From NCBI GenBank assembly GCA_008360975.2, contig CM039195.1:15739010-15803009 (forward strand): a stretch of 64,000 nucleotides of DNA. Direction: 5' to 3'. Of the stretch, positions 23,601 to 34,901 are shown in pieces. Numbering within the stretch: position 1 is the first letter of the stretch; each line of letters opens with the position of its first letter. The notes under the pieces were generated by a model. The model was given only the letters and a program-made list of their open reading frames with translations. It ran no database searches and was not told where the DNA came from. The position numbers were made by a program, and so were the translations under genes. This stretch comes from Lichenostomus cassidix. Its lineage: Eukaryota > Chordata > Aves > Passeriformes > Meliphagidae.

Positions 23601-24200
23601 TCAAGAAGCGGCTGGAGGACAGCACTTCAGATCGGGCATATAATTCCCAGCTCCGACACCGAATCTCTGCACCACGCCAGCCTCCGCACGGCCGCGGGCC
23701 CAGGAGCCCTGTCCTGCTGCACCCTCCCTGTGCTCGCACCACTGCCAGGAGTTCCTCTCATCCTTCCCCACGCCACTCCCAGCACCCAAACCAGCTGAAT
23801 GCACAGAAGCAAATGGGCAGAGCACCCACGTACAGGAGCTCGGGACTGCTGCCGAAGTCCTCTCACACGAAGGCACCAACTCGCTGCAGCGTTCCCCGAC
23901 GGCCGGGACCCGCCAGGTGCCAGCACAGCCCGGCTCTGCCGCAACCAACTTTCTGCAAGGCGGCTCCTTGAAAACCTCCTGCCGTCTTTGTTTGGTTGGG
24001 GCAGAGCCAGCAAGAGCTGCTGGGAAAGTCACCCAGGCGGAGACCGATACATAGGGAGGGCGGAGCCCCTCTCGTAACCCTTTCGGGGCAGCCGCGCTCC
24101 AGGGACGCGAGGAGCCTCATCGCCTGAAGGCACGGACCCGTCCGGCCCGGCCCGAAGCACAGCCCAGGCGCCGCTATTGTCACCCGTGATAGAGGATGGA
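23600..24200. promoter_or_regulatory. GC-rich, CpG-containing patch; possible promoter
   Basis: The base composition rises sharply (GGCCGCGGGCCC, CCGTCCGGCCCGG) against AT-balanced flanks. Just below it, a minus-strand donor-like GAGCTCC|GTGAGTG lies near 23500, so a minus-strand first exon of a non-coding or unrecognised gene is possible. The long open frames here are explained by GC richness alone. Confidence 0.3.
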
Positions 24201-24248
24201 GAAGAAGCTCCACAGGAGACAGCGCTGCTGTCCCTAGAGGTCCCATCC

Positions 24249-24284
24249 AGCTCTGGAAACACCAGCTCTGGAAACACCAGCTCC
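24249..24284 (+). repeat. tandem 16-bp duplication
   Basis: The unit CCAGCTCTGGAAACAC occurs twice, followed by a partial third copy. Confidence 0.8.
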
Positions 24285-24764
24285 ATCCCGGCGGGGGGTG
24301 ATGGCTGTGCTGTGCCAGCCGGGCTGCTGGCATGGGGCAGAGGCCACAGCAGGGCCGTTTGCTCTGAAACTGAAGCAGACTCATGCTTTGAGCTGTTCTC
24401 ACCTCTGCAAGTGCCCCCAAATGAGATGTTCAAATCTTTCTCCTTGTTCAGGCTTGGCTTAAGGCTCAGTCCTGCTAACTGCTGGCAGTCCCTGGGAGGG
24501 GATCAGACTCCCCTCCAACACGCTGCCACCACCATCCTGGAGCTGACCCTGCTGCTCCCAACTCCGCAGGAACCTGCTTCAAGGAACAACTGGCAAGAAA
24601 CTTTTTTCACTGTACAATTATTTTTCTGCTGGTTCAGTAACCTTAACTGCTACTCCTGGAGAGATGAGAACTGTAAGAGAATAAGGGTGTGCAGAACTTT
24701 GGGACCACTTAACCTTTATGGCTTTGCCATAACTGAGAGAAAAAATGCTAAAACACTGTGGGTG

Positions 24765-25080
24765 CAGCCAGGTGGATTTTGAGCTCTGCTCCCAGGGAAC
24801 AAGAGACAAGACAAGGGGAAATGGCCTCAAGTTGCACCAAGGGTGGTTTCGTTTGGATATTGGGGAAATAGTCCTTGCAGAATGGGTGGTCAGGCATTAG
24901 AAGAGGCTGCCCAGGGCAGTGGTAGAATCGCCATCTCTGGAAGTGTTAAAAAAAGTACAGAGGTGGCACCTGGGGACATGGTTTAATGGTGGCCTTGGCA
25001 GGGCCGTGGGAATGGCATTGGAGGTAGACTCAACGATCTTAGAGGGCTTTTCCAACATAAATGATTCCATGATTCTACAG
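24765..25080 (+). mobile_element. CR1 LINE 3' fragment
   Basis: 'GGGTGCAGCCAGGTGG', 'CTCCCAGGGAACAAGAGACA', 'GGACATGGTTTAATGGTGG', and an ending of ATGATTCCATGATTCTAC. It is the same CR1 subfamily as the copy at 38340-38770. Confidence 0.85.
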
Positions 25081-26290
25081 TCATCATGACAGTCTACTGG
25101 TAGTCCTCATTAGACACAGTGCAGTTTGTCATTGAACCCATGTGAACTTTTAGTAGGCTACAAAAATCCCCTGGCAGGGAAATCTGCCTTTTTTTGGGTA
25201 AGATTTTGTGGGAAGAACAACTTTCTTTTCCTTTTCTTTGGGGTTTTGGTTTGTTTGTTTGTTTGTTTTCTGAACCTGTTCCATGTCTGGTTTCATGTCA
25301 TACCCCTTGGTTTTGCAGCAGAACAGAAAACAAGCCAGTTTTTCTCCTTGCCACGCATGAATTTACAGACACCTGCCCTGGTCTTGCTCATGTCCTGTGA
25401 TGGAGGTAGATGGAATATATTCTTGCAATGCATTCAAGAGGTGAAGCTTCCTTCTTTTGTTAGGAATTTAACAGAAATGCCTGTAGCCACACATTTCAGC
25501 TGATCAGCACACCTGCTACTCAGAAAGGTCTGTCACTTTTAAAGCCTGGCATGAGGGATAGGGTCAAAGTGCACTTCTGACTTTGTTCCTCTGAAGTCAA
25601 AAGTCAGGCAGCCAGTGTGACCAGGTCAGCAAATCCGTGGCAGCAGTGGCAAATTTCCTTTTAACTTCACAGAAAACACATTTTGACAGGGAGACAGAGA
25701 GACACAGGGAAGGAGGGAGAAGGGATATCCTTCCCACATGACATGAAATGCCACTCTATGGTGCTTCATCTTAAGTATTTCATTCTCCTCTTGACAATTT
25801 TCTTGCAGTTGAGAGGGCAAGTCCCCTCTCACTAGTGCCATCCCTACATCTGCCACCACCTCAAAACAGAGTTTGTGTGCTGTGAATATGCAAGCTGTGC
25901 ATGAGACAGGGTGGGCCCAGCATCCACCTGTGAAGGCTGCAGCCTGCTGGGTTGTTAAAAGCTCTTAAAATCCAGAGTTGAGGCTCCGGCTGCTACTGTC
26001 ATTACTATTGCTATGCAGGACAGCGTTTGTAGCAACTTCTATTTCACCAGCTAGTGTAGCTGCACAAACCAGACACGTAAACCCAGTGCAAGTGGGACTC
26101 ATTGCTCACTCCACTGGTCAGATGTGCCTGGATGAACTGAGGCAACGCCAGCCAGGAGCATTTGGTGTGCTAACACACACAGTGTGCCTGGCCAACCGGT
26201 GCCCTACGGCTACCACGGCAACAGACCCTGCAGGAGCACCGCTCCCACACAGTCCGGCCCTGCTCTCGTCCTGTTCGCGTTAAGACCTTC
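25081..26290. other. intergenic upstream of RNPS1, nothing else recognised
   Basis: No exon-like frame or clear repeat other than the TTTG run. GC content rises only from about 26200. Confidence 0.45.
25247..25269 (+). repeat. (TTTG)n microsatellite
   Basis: About five GTTT units in a row. Confidence 0.8.
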
Positions 26291-26700
26291 CGCCCGCCCC
26301 ACCCCAGCTGTGACGCCATCGCCGCGCGACGCGCGCTGCCCCTTCCCGCCCGCTGCGTCATTCGCGAGCGACGGGCGCGGAGTGGCAGCGGTGCCGAGGA
26401 TGTGAGTGCGGGACGGGGGCCGCGCCATCCGCGTCCATCCGCCCCGGCCGCGGCCCGTGCGGCGCCGCCGCCGCGCGGGACACCGGGGGGAGCGCGCCGG
26501 GGCCGCCGAGAGGCGATGGCGAGGGGAGGGTCAGGGATGGGGTCTCGGAGCCGCGGCGTCCTGGGGGCGGGGAGGGGAGGCTGGGCCGGGCCGGGGCGGG
26601 GCCGGCCGAGCCCTGCAGGGGAGCCGGCTTCGGGGTTTCGCGACAGGGCCGGGGGGAGGAGCGCTGTGCGGGCCCGAGGGGCGGGTTGCTGTGCTGATCT
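26280..26700 (+). promoter_or_regulatory. RNPS1: RNPS1 CpG-island promoter and first exon
   Basis: Very CpG-dense, with CRE-like half sites TGACGC (26311-26316) and TGCGTCA (26354-26360) and no TATA box, as in housekeeping genes. The first exon ends GCCGAGGAT at 26401 with the strong donor GTGAGT. The last two exon bases (AT, 26400-26401) can supply the first two bases of the start codon. Confidence 0.75.
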
Positions 26701-29700
26701 CGCGGCCCCCTGCCCCACGGGCGCTATACGGGATCCACGGCGTGCGGAAGCGACCTGCCCCGCGCCTCTCCAGCCCCAGAGCTGGGCCGAGCGGTCGTAG
26801 TGGGCAGAGAAGTGCCGATCGCCGATCCTTCCTCACACCAGGAATTCTGCTGGTTTGCAGGTGAAGACCTGAACCAAGCTGCCAATAAAGGACTCCCCTA
26901 TAGCCATACATGAAGTTCGGGGGCGAGTGAGGTTGCTTCCTTTGCCACAGAACTGCAGCTCTAAGAGTGCAGATTCTGTCTCTGAAGCAGACGCGTGTGT
27001 GTGATGGACGTTGGTCTGTGTAGATTGCTCTTAGACTTTCTGTTTTGGGATGGGTGCTCCTGAACCAGTCATTTGTTAAAGAGTGAGAGTTTTTTAATGG
27101 TAGGGAAGAAGCATGTCGCTTAGAAACACATTGTTGTGCAGCCTTGTGATTTATTCTTTCCACGTTTCCATGCGCATGCCTGAACTTGTGCAGGTGAAAA
27201 TGCCCACTGGTTAGGCTGAGGTTTCCAACCGAAGCGAGCTTGGCCAGTGGAATTCCTGAGAAAGGAACAAAGCAGAGTAAACTCACTGGCTAGTTTGGAG
27301 ACTGCTTAAATGCAGCATCATTTGCTGAATGTTCAAAAGCCATGTAACTAATCTGCCTGGTAAGCACCTGTCCCGAGGAGTAGTGAGCAGTGAAACCTGA
27401 AAGGAGATTGTAGCCAGGTGGGGGTCAGGGTCTTCTCCCAGCCAAGGGGCAATAGGACAAGAGGACACAAGTCTTAAGATGCACTGGGGAGGTTTGGGTC
27501 AGATGTTAGGAAGAATTTCTTCGCAGAAAGGGTGATTGGCTAGTGGAAGGGGCTGCCCAGGGAGACTGTGGGCTCACTGTCCTTTGAGGTGTTTAAGAGA
27601 AGACTGGACATGGCACTCAGTGCTCTGGTCTAGTTGACATGGTGATGTTGGGTCAGAGGTTGGACTTGATGGGCTCAGAAGTCTGTTCCAATGTTATTGA
27701 TTCTGTGATTCTATTTCCTGCTTCACTAGCAGGCTGGGTAACAGCAAATGTGCTGGTCTTTATCCATGTTCTCTCTTCCCTTCTCCCAGAAGGGATAAAA
27801 CTGGATCTGACTCTTGGACACTAACAGATAGTTTTGCATGCTGATAACATCATGACTCTGATAGTCCACAGGTGCAGGAGAAGCTGCTGTGTAGGCAGAG
27901 ATAACTCAAACCTGGCTATGGGATATTTAGAAGAAAAAAAATTTTCTCTGGGTGACCTAATTTCAGCCTTCCATTGCCTGAAATGAATGTATAAGAAAGA
28001 TGGAGAGAGACGTTTTACAAGGGCCTGGAGTGCCAGGGCAAGGGGGAATGGCTTCCCACTGACAGAGGGCAGGTTTGCATTAGAGGTTAGAAAGAAATTC
28101 TTCCCTGTGAGGGTGGTGAGACCCTGACAAAGGTTGCCCAGAGAAGCCCCATCTCTGGAAGTGTTTAGGTTCAGGTTGGAGCAACCTGGTCTAGTGGAAG
28201 GTGTCCCTGCCCATGGCTGGAGTTTGGAAAGTGATGAGCTTTAAGGTTCATGCTATCTCAAACCAATCTGTGATTCCGTGATTTTATGAAAGGAAAATCT
28301 TAAGTTTTCTGGTCTTGTGAAACCAGAAACCTGTCTGTTCTGTACTGCCCAGCTGCGCTAATGCAGTGACTTTCAACTCCTGAACCGCAGCCCCCTCACA
28401 CCTTGCACTAGAGAGGCGCAGAGCTGGATAGAAATGCCGTAAAGCTGAGTGACATACACAGGTTTGCATGTCTTGGCCGCCTTTGCAACACCTGTGGGAC
28501 AGTCCATGGACTGCTTTCTTCCTGCCGCTGGTGCGAGAAGAGACACTTCCTCTCCCAGCAAGCTCTGCCAGTGGCATGTCTGTGGTGTGGGTTTCCTGTC
28601 CTCCATGCAGAAAGGCCATGCGTGCTTGTTTTCTGCAGGGATCTGGTTTTGTGAATATTCATTTGTGTTGCTTTTTGCAGTTGGCGTATTAGGGAAAATT
28701 GTGAAACTGAAAATCAGGAAAGCAGTTCTGTCTGTTCAGAGGTAATCTCTTCTCAAACATAAATTTGATTGCAATTCAGAGAATTAAGTAATTGCTTACC
28801 AGAAGCAACAAGATTGTTGGATGCTGTGAGCTGGAGAGGATTTTTCTTGTTCACTGAGTTTGCCTGTGATGTACATGGAGGTGGAGATGTTTGCAGCATC
28901 CTGCATTACTGTGTTTATTCAGTGCCACTGCAGATAAGGCTGGCAGCTCCAACACGCTTCTGCTCACGCTTCCATTCCCTGAATGTTTCATTTCTTGGTG
29001 GTTGAAGATGTCACACTCTTTTAGAGGTTATTAAAACGTTGAAGGCAGGTTTGTAATGCAGGTGTTAAACAATCCCCATGGAGTAATCAAATTGCATCAT
29101 GTTTATAGACATTGCAGATTTTTTTGATGGATGCAGCCCTCACATGGGAAACAACTGGAAGTCAACTAATGCCTAGCCTTTCAGTGCTAAATAGAGGGGT
29201 GTTAAAGTTGTCTCTTTTTGGATCTAGAGCAAAGATGGAGCTGATGGAGGGTAGGTAAGGTCAGAATCCAGTTTAGACTTTCTGCTAAGTTGAAGTGAGA
29301 GCTCCTGTGGCAGCAGTGCAGCAATCTCAGCAGTGCAGCAATGCAGCCCTTTCGCCTGGTCTTACCAAGGCTGACAGAGCATTGGGAGCAGCTTGTTGAG
29401 GCTGGAAGCAGCCTTAATTCAGTAAGGGTTTGTTATCCACAGCCCTTCCTTTCTGACAAATACGTGCTGCATGGCACAAACTGGCTTTGGGGAAGGCTAG
29501 TGCTTGCTCCTCTGGAGCCGGGTCTGTGTTAAGAGGCATGAGCTGCTTGTTCATCTTGCAGAGAAAATGGATGTCTTCTGTCTGCCTTTTTTTTGGTTGG
29601 ATAAATAAGGTGTTTTGTATTTCTGTGAATGTGAAACAATAGTGCAGACTGTAAGGTGAGGCCCCCAGTGCTGGTGTGAGGCACTGCTAATGTGTCTGAC

Positions 29701-32700
29701 AGGATGTGTGACTTGGGACTCTGGAGAAGGCAGTGGATGTCCAGTGTGTTGCTAGCAGGTTTGCTGTTTCATGCCTAACTGTTAATTTCTTGTTTGTGAA
29801 CCCATTTATCTTATAACTAGGCTGTTCTGTGAGGTTTATTGTGCTCAGTTAGAGATTGGTTCTCTGAACCAAGGAGTTAGATGTGAGATTTGCAGTAAGT
29901 GGGGCCCATTCAGTGCTGCTTTGGATGCTTCTGAAGGGGAAAAGGAGTTAACAGGATTGAAAAAGAAGAGATTGCTAGTACTCAGTAAAAATTCTAGCAC
30001 TAGGTAATCATGCTATCCAAATTTTCTAGGCTTAAAAAAATTGGGATGTTATAGAGTGCTTAGGCTCTCCCAGTGAGGGTAAGGAATTGGAAATGGACCT
30101 CTTTCTGAGTGAATTTCTGTGTGCTATGGCTGTCTTCCTCCAAGATGCTCTGTAATGTGAAATATTTCCCTTTCTCTAAAGTGTCTGGAATTGTCTAATG
30201 TTTTAAATCCACAGTTATGGTGATCCTGACTTACATTCAAAGTTCAATGTTTTGTGTTACTGTTGTGTTCTTTGTTTGGGTGTGGGGCTTTTGTTGTCTG
30301 TGTTTTTCTGAATTGAGCAATGCCTTCTGCAATTTGTTGTTGAAGGGCTCCCTCACCAACCAAGCGCAAGGACAGGTCTGAAGAGAAGTCAAAGGACCGG
30401 TCCAAGGATAAAGCAGCCACTAAGGATTCGGGTGAAAAGGATCGTGGTCGGGACAAGACGCGTAAAAGACGCAGTGCTTCCAGCGGGAGCAGCAGTACCA
30501 GGTGGATACTTTTATGGGGAGTAACGAATGACAGCATTTTCAGAAATCAGTAGCCTAATTTCTGGTAGTCTTGGGCCTGTTGAAAGCTTGTGTTGTGTTA
30601 GTCACAGTGCAATTTTGTCTAACTTAAAAAGAGTTTATATTTTAGGTATGAATTTCTTTGGCTGTCTGGTGAGCTGTAGAGCCTCAGTCACCTCAGTTGC
30701 GCTCTCTGTAGTTGTCGGAAGTTTTTCAGCCATTGTTTTTCTGAGTGTTCTTCTCCCCCTTTAAAACAGATCCCGTTCCAGCTCAACTTCCAGCTCAGGG
30801 TCCAGTTCCAGCACTGGTTCTAGCAGCGGCTCAAGCTCCTCTTCTGCCTCCAGCCGCTCTGGGAGCTCCAGCACCTCACGTAGTTCCAGTTCCAGCAGCT
30901 CCTCTGGATCTCCCAGTCCCTCTCGACGGAGACATGACAACAGGAGACGGTCCCGCTCCAAGTGAGTTTTATTTGTCTCCTAGGAATTGCCAGATGCCAG
31001 GTTAATTCCATCTAGAATACAAGATGGTGATCAGAACAGATTGTTCTCTGAAGACCATTTGCTTTCTCCATAGTTAGAGATCTGAATTTTGTTAGAATGC
31101 ATGTGCTCCATTTCCTTAGAATCCAAAGGTACGCCCTGTAGGAACAGAGATTAAAATTCTAGTTTTTAAGAGTTTAAAGAGTTTAAATATTGTAATTTTT
31201 AGAGGCAGTTTTAATCAATTTTTCTTCAGTAGTATGGGTCTGTATCAGAGTAGAGCTCTTCACTTCTTGTAAACTACAGCCATGACTAACAGAAAAGTCA
31301 GGGCTAAAACCAGGCTGTATGTGTGTGTGTGTATTTATACTTATACTTTAGTTATACTTTACTTATATTTATACTTATATTCTTACTTATATTTATATTC
31401 TTATTTATAAAAAAATAAAATAGGAAGGAGGGCAAAGGAAGCCCCTGTAAGGGCGATGTGGGAATCAAACTATCTTAATGTCTGTACAGTTTTTCCTTTG
31501 TGTAAGGCGATGAAGGCTGATAAAAATCTACTTAGGGCAGTGTGGGGTTTTTAGTGTATCACTCAATTTATGGACTTTAAGATTAGGGAGAAGCATAAAT
31601 ATAAATTTTCTACGTACTGACTTTTTTACAGATTAAAGTTTCATTCCAGATTTTTTTAGCTGCAAAGGCATTGTGACGTGTAGCTAATTAAATAGATTTT
31701 TTAACACTTTTGGACCTCTGTAGTAAAGAGAAGATACAGAGACACAAAAATCATTGAATCCATTTATTTGCCTAGTTGTGGTACGCTTCGGTGTTTATAG
31801 CCTTTTTTTTCCTGTTTAATTGTTGAGGCAAATAAAGTTTCTGTGTTTACAACTGAGAAATGCTTTAATTATGACCACAATTTCATAGAAGTGCTTGCTA
31901 AATTTCGTGTTTGTTACCCTAGTTGCAATGAAGTTGAAAAGTTGCAAAAAAAAGTTCTCAGATTCCAAAAGCTTCTAAAGCAAAAGCAGACAAGTGCAAG
32001 TCCTGAGGTGTTTCTGAGTGGAACACCCTCACCACAACTCCAACACTGTAATTTCTTCAGGAAAAAGATGCCCTTTCAAGAAAAATGTTATTTTTAACCA
32101 TGTGATAATGACTGGCTTCTTGGTTTTGTCTTGCCTGAAAAATGTAAATGTTTTCTGTTGTCCAAATCAGGTCCAAGCCACCGAAGAGAGATGAAAAGGA
32201 GCGGAAGAGGCGGAGCCCATCACCCAGACCCACAAAAGTGCATGTTGGAAGGCTCACTAGAAACGTGACCAAGGTAATAATGGCATGTTCCCCTGTAGTC
32301 AAGCATTCATGTTCTTCTGTGAGAATGTGTGAGCTGCTCTTTCAGAGCTCTCGGGACTTCTTGGTTACTGGAACGCTGCCAAGGCGTTGCTGTTGGAAAT
32401 TCTTTCTTTATGTCCAGATTGGTCAGTGAGGAGAATTTTGGTAGGATTTTATTGAGTCAAATACTGTGAAGGCTTCTGAGATATTGTAGTGCTTAAGAGG
32501 TCTGTCTGGTTTGTCAGTATTGCAGGCCTTACATTGTGCTTTACTAGGAAGAAAGCTATAGAATTTGGGCCAACAGCTGAAATTACCTTGGAGGCCTAAA
32601 GGCTGTCTGGCAGTTCTTGATAAAGGATCTGCAGTGAGCTGGGCTGGCTTGAGTTGTCCTTGCTAGACTGTAGTTTAAATGTCTTCAGGGGTAAAAGGTT

Positions 32701-34901
32701 TAGGCTGCTGAAAAAACAGTGTGTTGTAGATTTACTGCTCTGTGCCAGCCAGATCTGGCCAGTGAGTGTGGTCTGTGTCCATAAGGTGTGCGCTCTCTCT
32801 CTCTGCAGGACCACATCATGGAAATTTTTTCCACTTATGGAAAGATTAAAATGATTGACATGCCAGTTGACAGGCTAAACCCACACCTCTCCAAAGGTTA
32901 TGCTTATGTAGAGTTTGAGAACCCAGATGATGCTGAGAAAGCCCTGAAACACATGGATGGAGGTAGGTTCTGTCCTTCAAGGAGCCTGGGGGCTTTTAAA
33001 AATCTTCAGAGCAGATGGGTGTAATCAGAAAATGAGTTAGAGGTGATAGGGATGTCTTCAGTGAACTGATCTAAAATACTGTCAGTTTACAGCCCAAATG
33101 GCTTTTGTGAAGTTCAGGACAGATCTAAGAAATCACAGAACTGTTAAAGCTAATCTTTTTTTCAAAGCAGTAATAAAATTCTTTTAAGTTTCTTTGAAAA
33201 CTCTTCCAGGTTAACATCTGAACTGCAGTTTGGTGGGATTAGATAAAGAAATCTAGTGTGTGTGTAGACTTGGTCAGAATAGCACTTGAGCAGGGTGTGG
33301 AGATAGGACCGTGGACTGATCCCAGTTCAGTTGCTTGTGACAAAGCTGTGAGTTGCAGTAATATGTGTTTATGTTAGTGTTGAAAAATACTTACTTCTCC
33401 CTGTTTCTGTGATTCCCCTAAAAAGGCCAGATTGATGGTCAGGAGATCACAGCCACAGCTGTGCTGGCACCACGGCCTCGGCCGCCTCCCAGACGCTTCA
33501 GCCCCCCCAGGAGGATGCTGCCACCGCCGCCGATGTGGCGCAGGTCACCCCCTCGCATGAGGAGGAGGTGAGAGCTGGGACAATGCTTTTCCTTCTAGGT
33601 AGCAACTCATTATCACTGAAAGACTTGGCATGGAGACTATCCTGTTTGTCTTGATTTTCCCCGTCAAGTGACAGTAATGTATTTTGGGCATCGGTTGAAC
33701 CCGGGTTGCAGTTCCTAACTCCTTAGCTCCAGGGTGCCTGCTCTGGTCTGCGCCTTGAGAACTGTCTCTGGGAAGGGTCAGGTGCTTCCCAGTCTGTTCC
33801 CTGGAGCCCTTTCTGCATAAAGGCTTCAAGGTGAAGTGGGAACAGACTCTGGCTGACAGAACGCTTGTGGCAGCCTGCACCAGCTGCTTGTTTTTCAGAA
33901 GCCCTTGTACCTCCTTTCCTTATTTCTGAATAGGCACGTGACCAAAAAGCAGACGTATGTCAGGTGAGTAGAGTACACCGGCCCCAAGGTGTGACCTGAC
34001 AGTTGTGCATCTTGGGGCTGCCTGATTGTGCACAGATAAGTTATTCTGAGTCTTCAGTGTTTACATGTCTTCTAAATGTGCTTAAACACTTGCCAGTAAT
34101 AACTTGATTGCTGAACAGCTTTGAGCCACAGGTTTAAAAATGAGCAGTAGTTACTGTGGCACAGTATCATGGAGGCTTCTTGGTCCTCATTTAAACACAC
34201 CTTTTGCTGAGGTCTCAGAGATGCAGGTTTGCTGTTCCCTCCTCCTTTGTTATCTTTCCTATTCCAGCTTTTACTGTCCTCTTAAAGCTCTGTTAGTATG
34301 CTGTGCCTGGATTCTCTGTGTCATAACAGAAGTTGTACTGTTATGACTGTTGTGGCACTGAGAAGCTTGAAGCTAAACTATTCCTTGAGTTAACTTCCTG
34401 TAAGGGGCTTCCTTGTAATTTGAAAGGGTTTGGATAAATCGTTCCTTTGAGTATCACTGTTCCAGGAGTCAAAGCTGACTTCAGGTGATGGAGGATCTGA
34501 TGTAGAATGAACTTGAGCTCATTTTCCTCAAGGAAGAAGATAAGTTTCTTGTCTGTTCGGGTGTTTATAATTTTTTCCAGTTCCTGAAGCAGAGGGATAG
34601 CCAAAATATTCCTGCTGTGTAGTCAGTCCTCTCTGGAGCTGCCTATGTTTTGCTCAAACTCTTTTCCCATGGCGTGTGAGGGATTTTGGCAGGAGGCAAG
34701 GAAGCATTTTTAAAAAGTTGGTAGTTGAGCTGACCAATTACTCAAACATGTTGCTCTTGTCTCCTAACAGAAGCTTTTTCCCCCTTCCCTGCTAGGTCCC
34801 GATCTCCTCGGCGCAGATCCCCTGTTCGCCGGCGATCCCGGTCCAGGTCTCCCGGACGAAGGCGCCATCGCAGCCGCTCCAGCTCAAACTCCTCAAGATA
34901 A
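26400..34901 (+). CDS. RNPS1: RNA-binding protein with serine-rich domain 1
   Basis: Nuclear SR-related protein of the exon junction and ASAP complexes that modulates splicing and nonsense-mediated decay. Coding exons: AT of 26400-26401, then 30346-30501, 30770-30961, 32171-32273, 32809-32962, 33426-33567 and 34796-34901, all phase-compatible, giving 284 residues. Order: a basic N terminus (MAPSPTKRKDR), a serine tract (about residues 53-105), RS repeats, an RRM at about 139-218 with RNP2 VHVGRL and RNP1 KGYAYVEF, a Pro/Arg segment and a C-terminal RS domain ending SSSNSSR. The human short isoform has about 282 residues, so the length is normal. From memory of the human protein, one substitution stands out: LAPRPRP where human has LAPWPRP. 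The start codon is formed by splicing (AT|G). See the exon-2 relic and candidate microexon entries. It is followed head-to-tail by TELO2. Confidence 0.95.
27475..27720 (+). mobile_element. CR1 LINE 3' fragment in RNPS1 intron 1
   Basis: 'GATGTTAGGAAGAATTTCTT', the GGGGCTGCCCAGGGAG region, 'GGTTGGACTTGATGGGCTC' and an ATTCTGTGATTCTATT tail. Confidence 0.85.
28010..28292 (+). mobile_element. CR1 LINE 3' fragment in RNPS1 intron 1
   Basis: 'TTACAAGGGCCTGGAGTG', the GGGGGAATGGCTTCCCACTG region, 'GAGGGTGGTGAGACCCTG', 'TGTCCCTGCCCATGGC' and an ATTCCGTGATTTTATG tail. Confidence 0.85.
29942..30003 (+). pseudogene. RNPS1: relic of the alternative first coding exon of RNPS1
   Basis: Matches the mammalian exon that encodes MDLSGVKKKSLLGV... 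at the N terminus of long RNPS1. Here the frame reads KELTGLKKKRLLVLSKN and ends SSTR at the donor ACTAG|GTAATC, in phase with the exon at 30346. The ATG is absent (AAG or a small deletion), there is no in-frame ATG upstream, and the acceptor side is weak. The exon therefore probably cannot start translation and may no longer be used. Confidence 0.6.
31318..31410 (+). repeat. (TG)n and TTATACTT-type AT-rich repeat in RNPS1 intron
   Basis: A short TG run followed by repeated variants of TTATACTTATAT and TATTCTTATTTATA. Confidence 0.75.
33934..33963 (+). other. RNPS1: candidate 30-nt in-frame microexon of RNPS1
   Basis: A polypyrimidine tract (33910-33926) ends in TAG at 33931-33933. After 30 bases comes a near-perfect donor, CAG|GTGAGTA. 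The phase fits both neighbours and would insert HVTKKQTYVR between the Arg-rich segment and the C-terminal RS domain. No expression evidence is available from sequence alone. Confidence 0.45.

Noticed and set aside
23350..24433. Overlapping long frames on both strands in the GC-rich patch
   Set aside because: Mutually overlapping, with no recognisable domain and no conserved splice structure.
26170..27286. Long minus-strand and plus-strand open frames across the RNPS1 CpG island (Arg/Pro/Gly-rich)
   Set aside because: Open only because of GC richness. No splice partners or domains, and they overlap the RNPS1 promoter.
30745..31005. Frames rich in Pro/Ala or Glu/Leu over the serine tract of RNPS1
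   Set aside because: Alternative-frame readings of the AGC/TCC serine repeats of the real exon (30770-30961).
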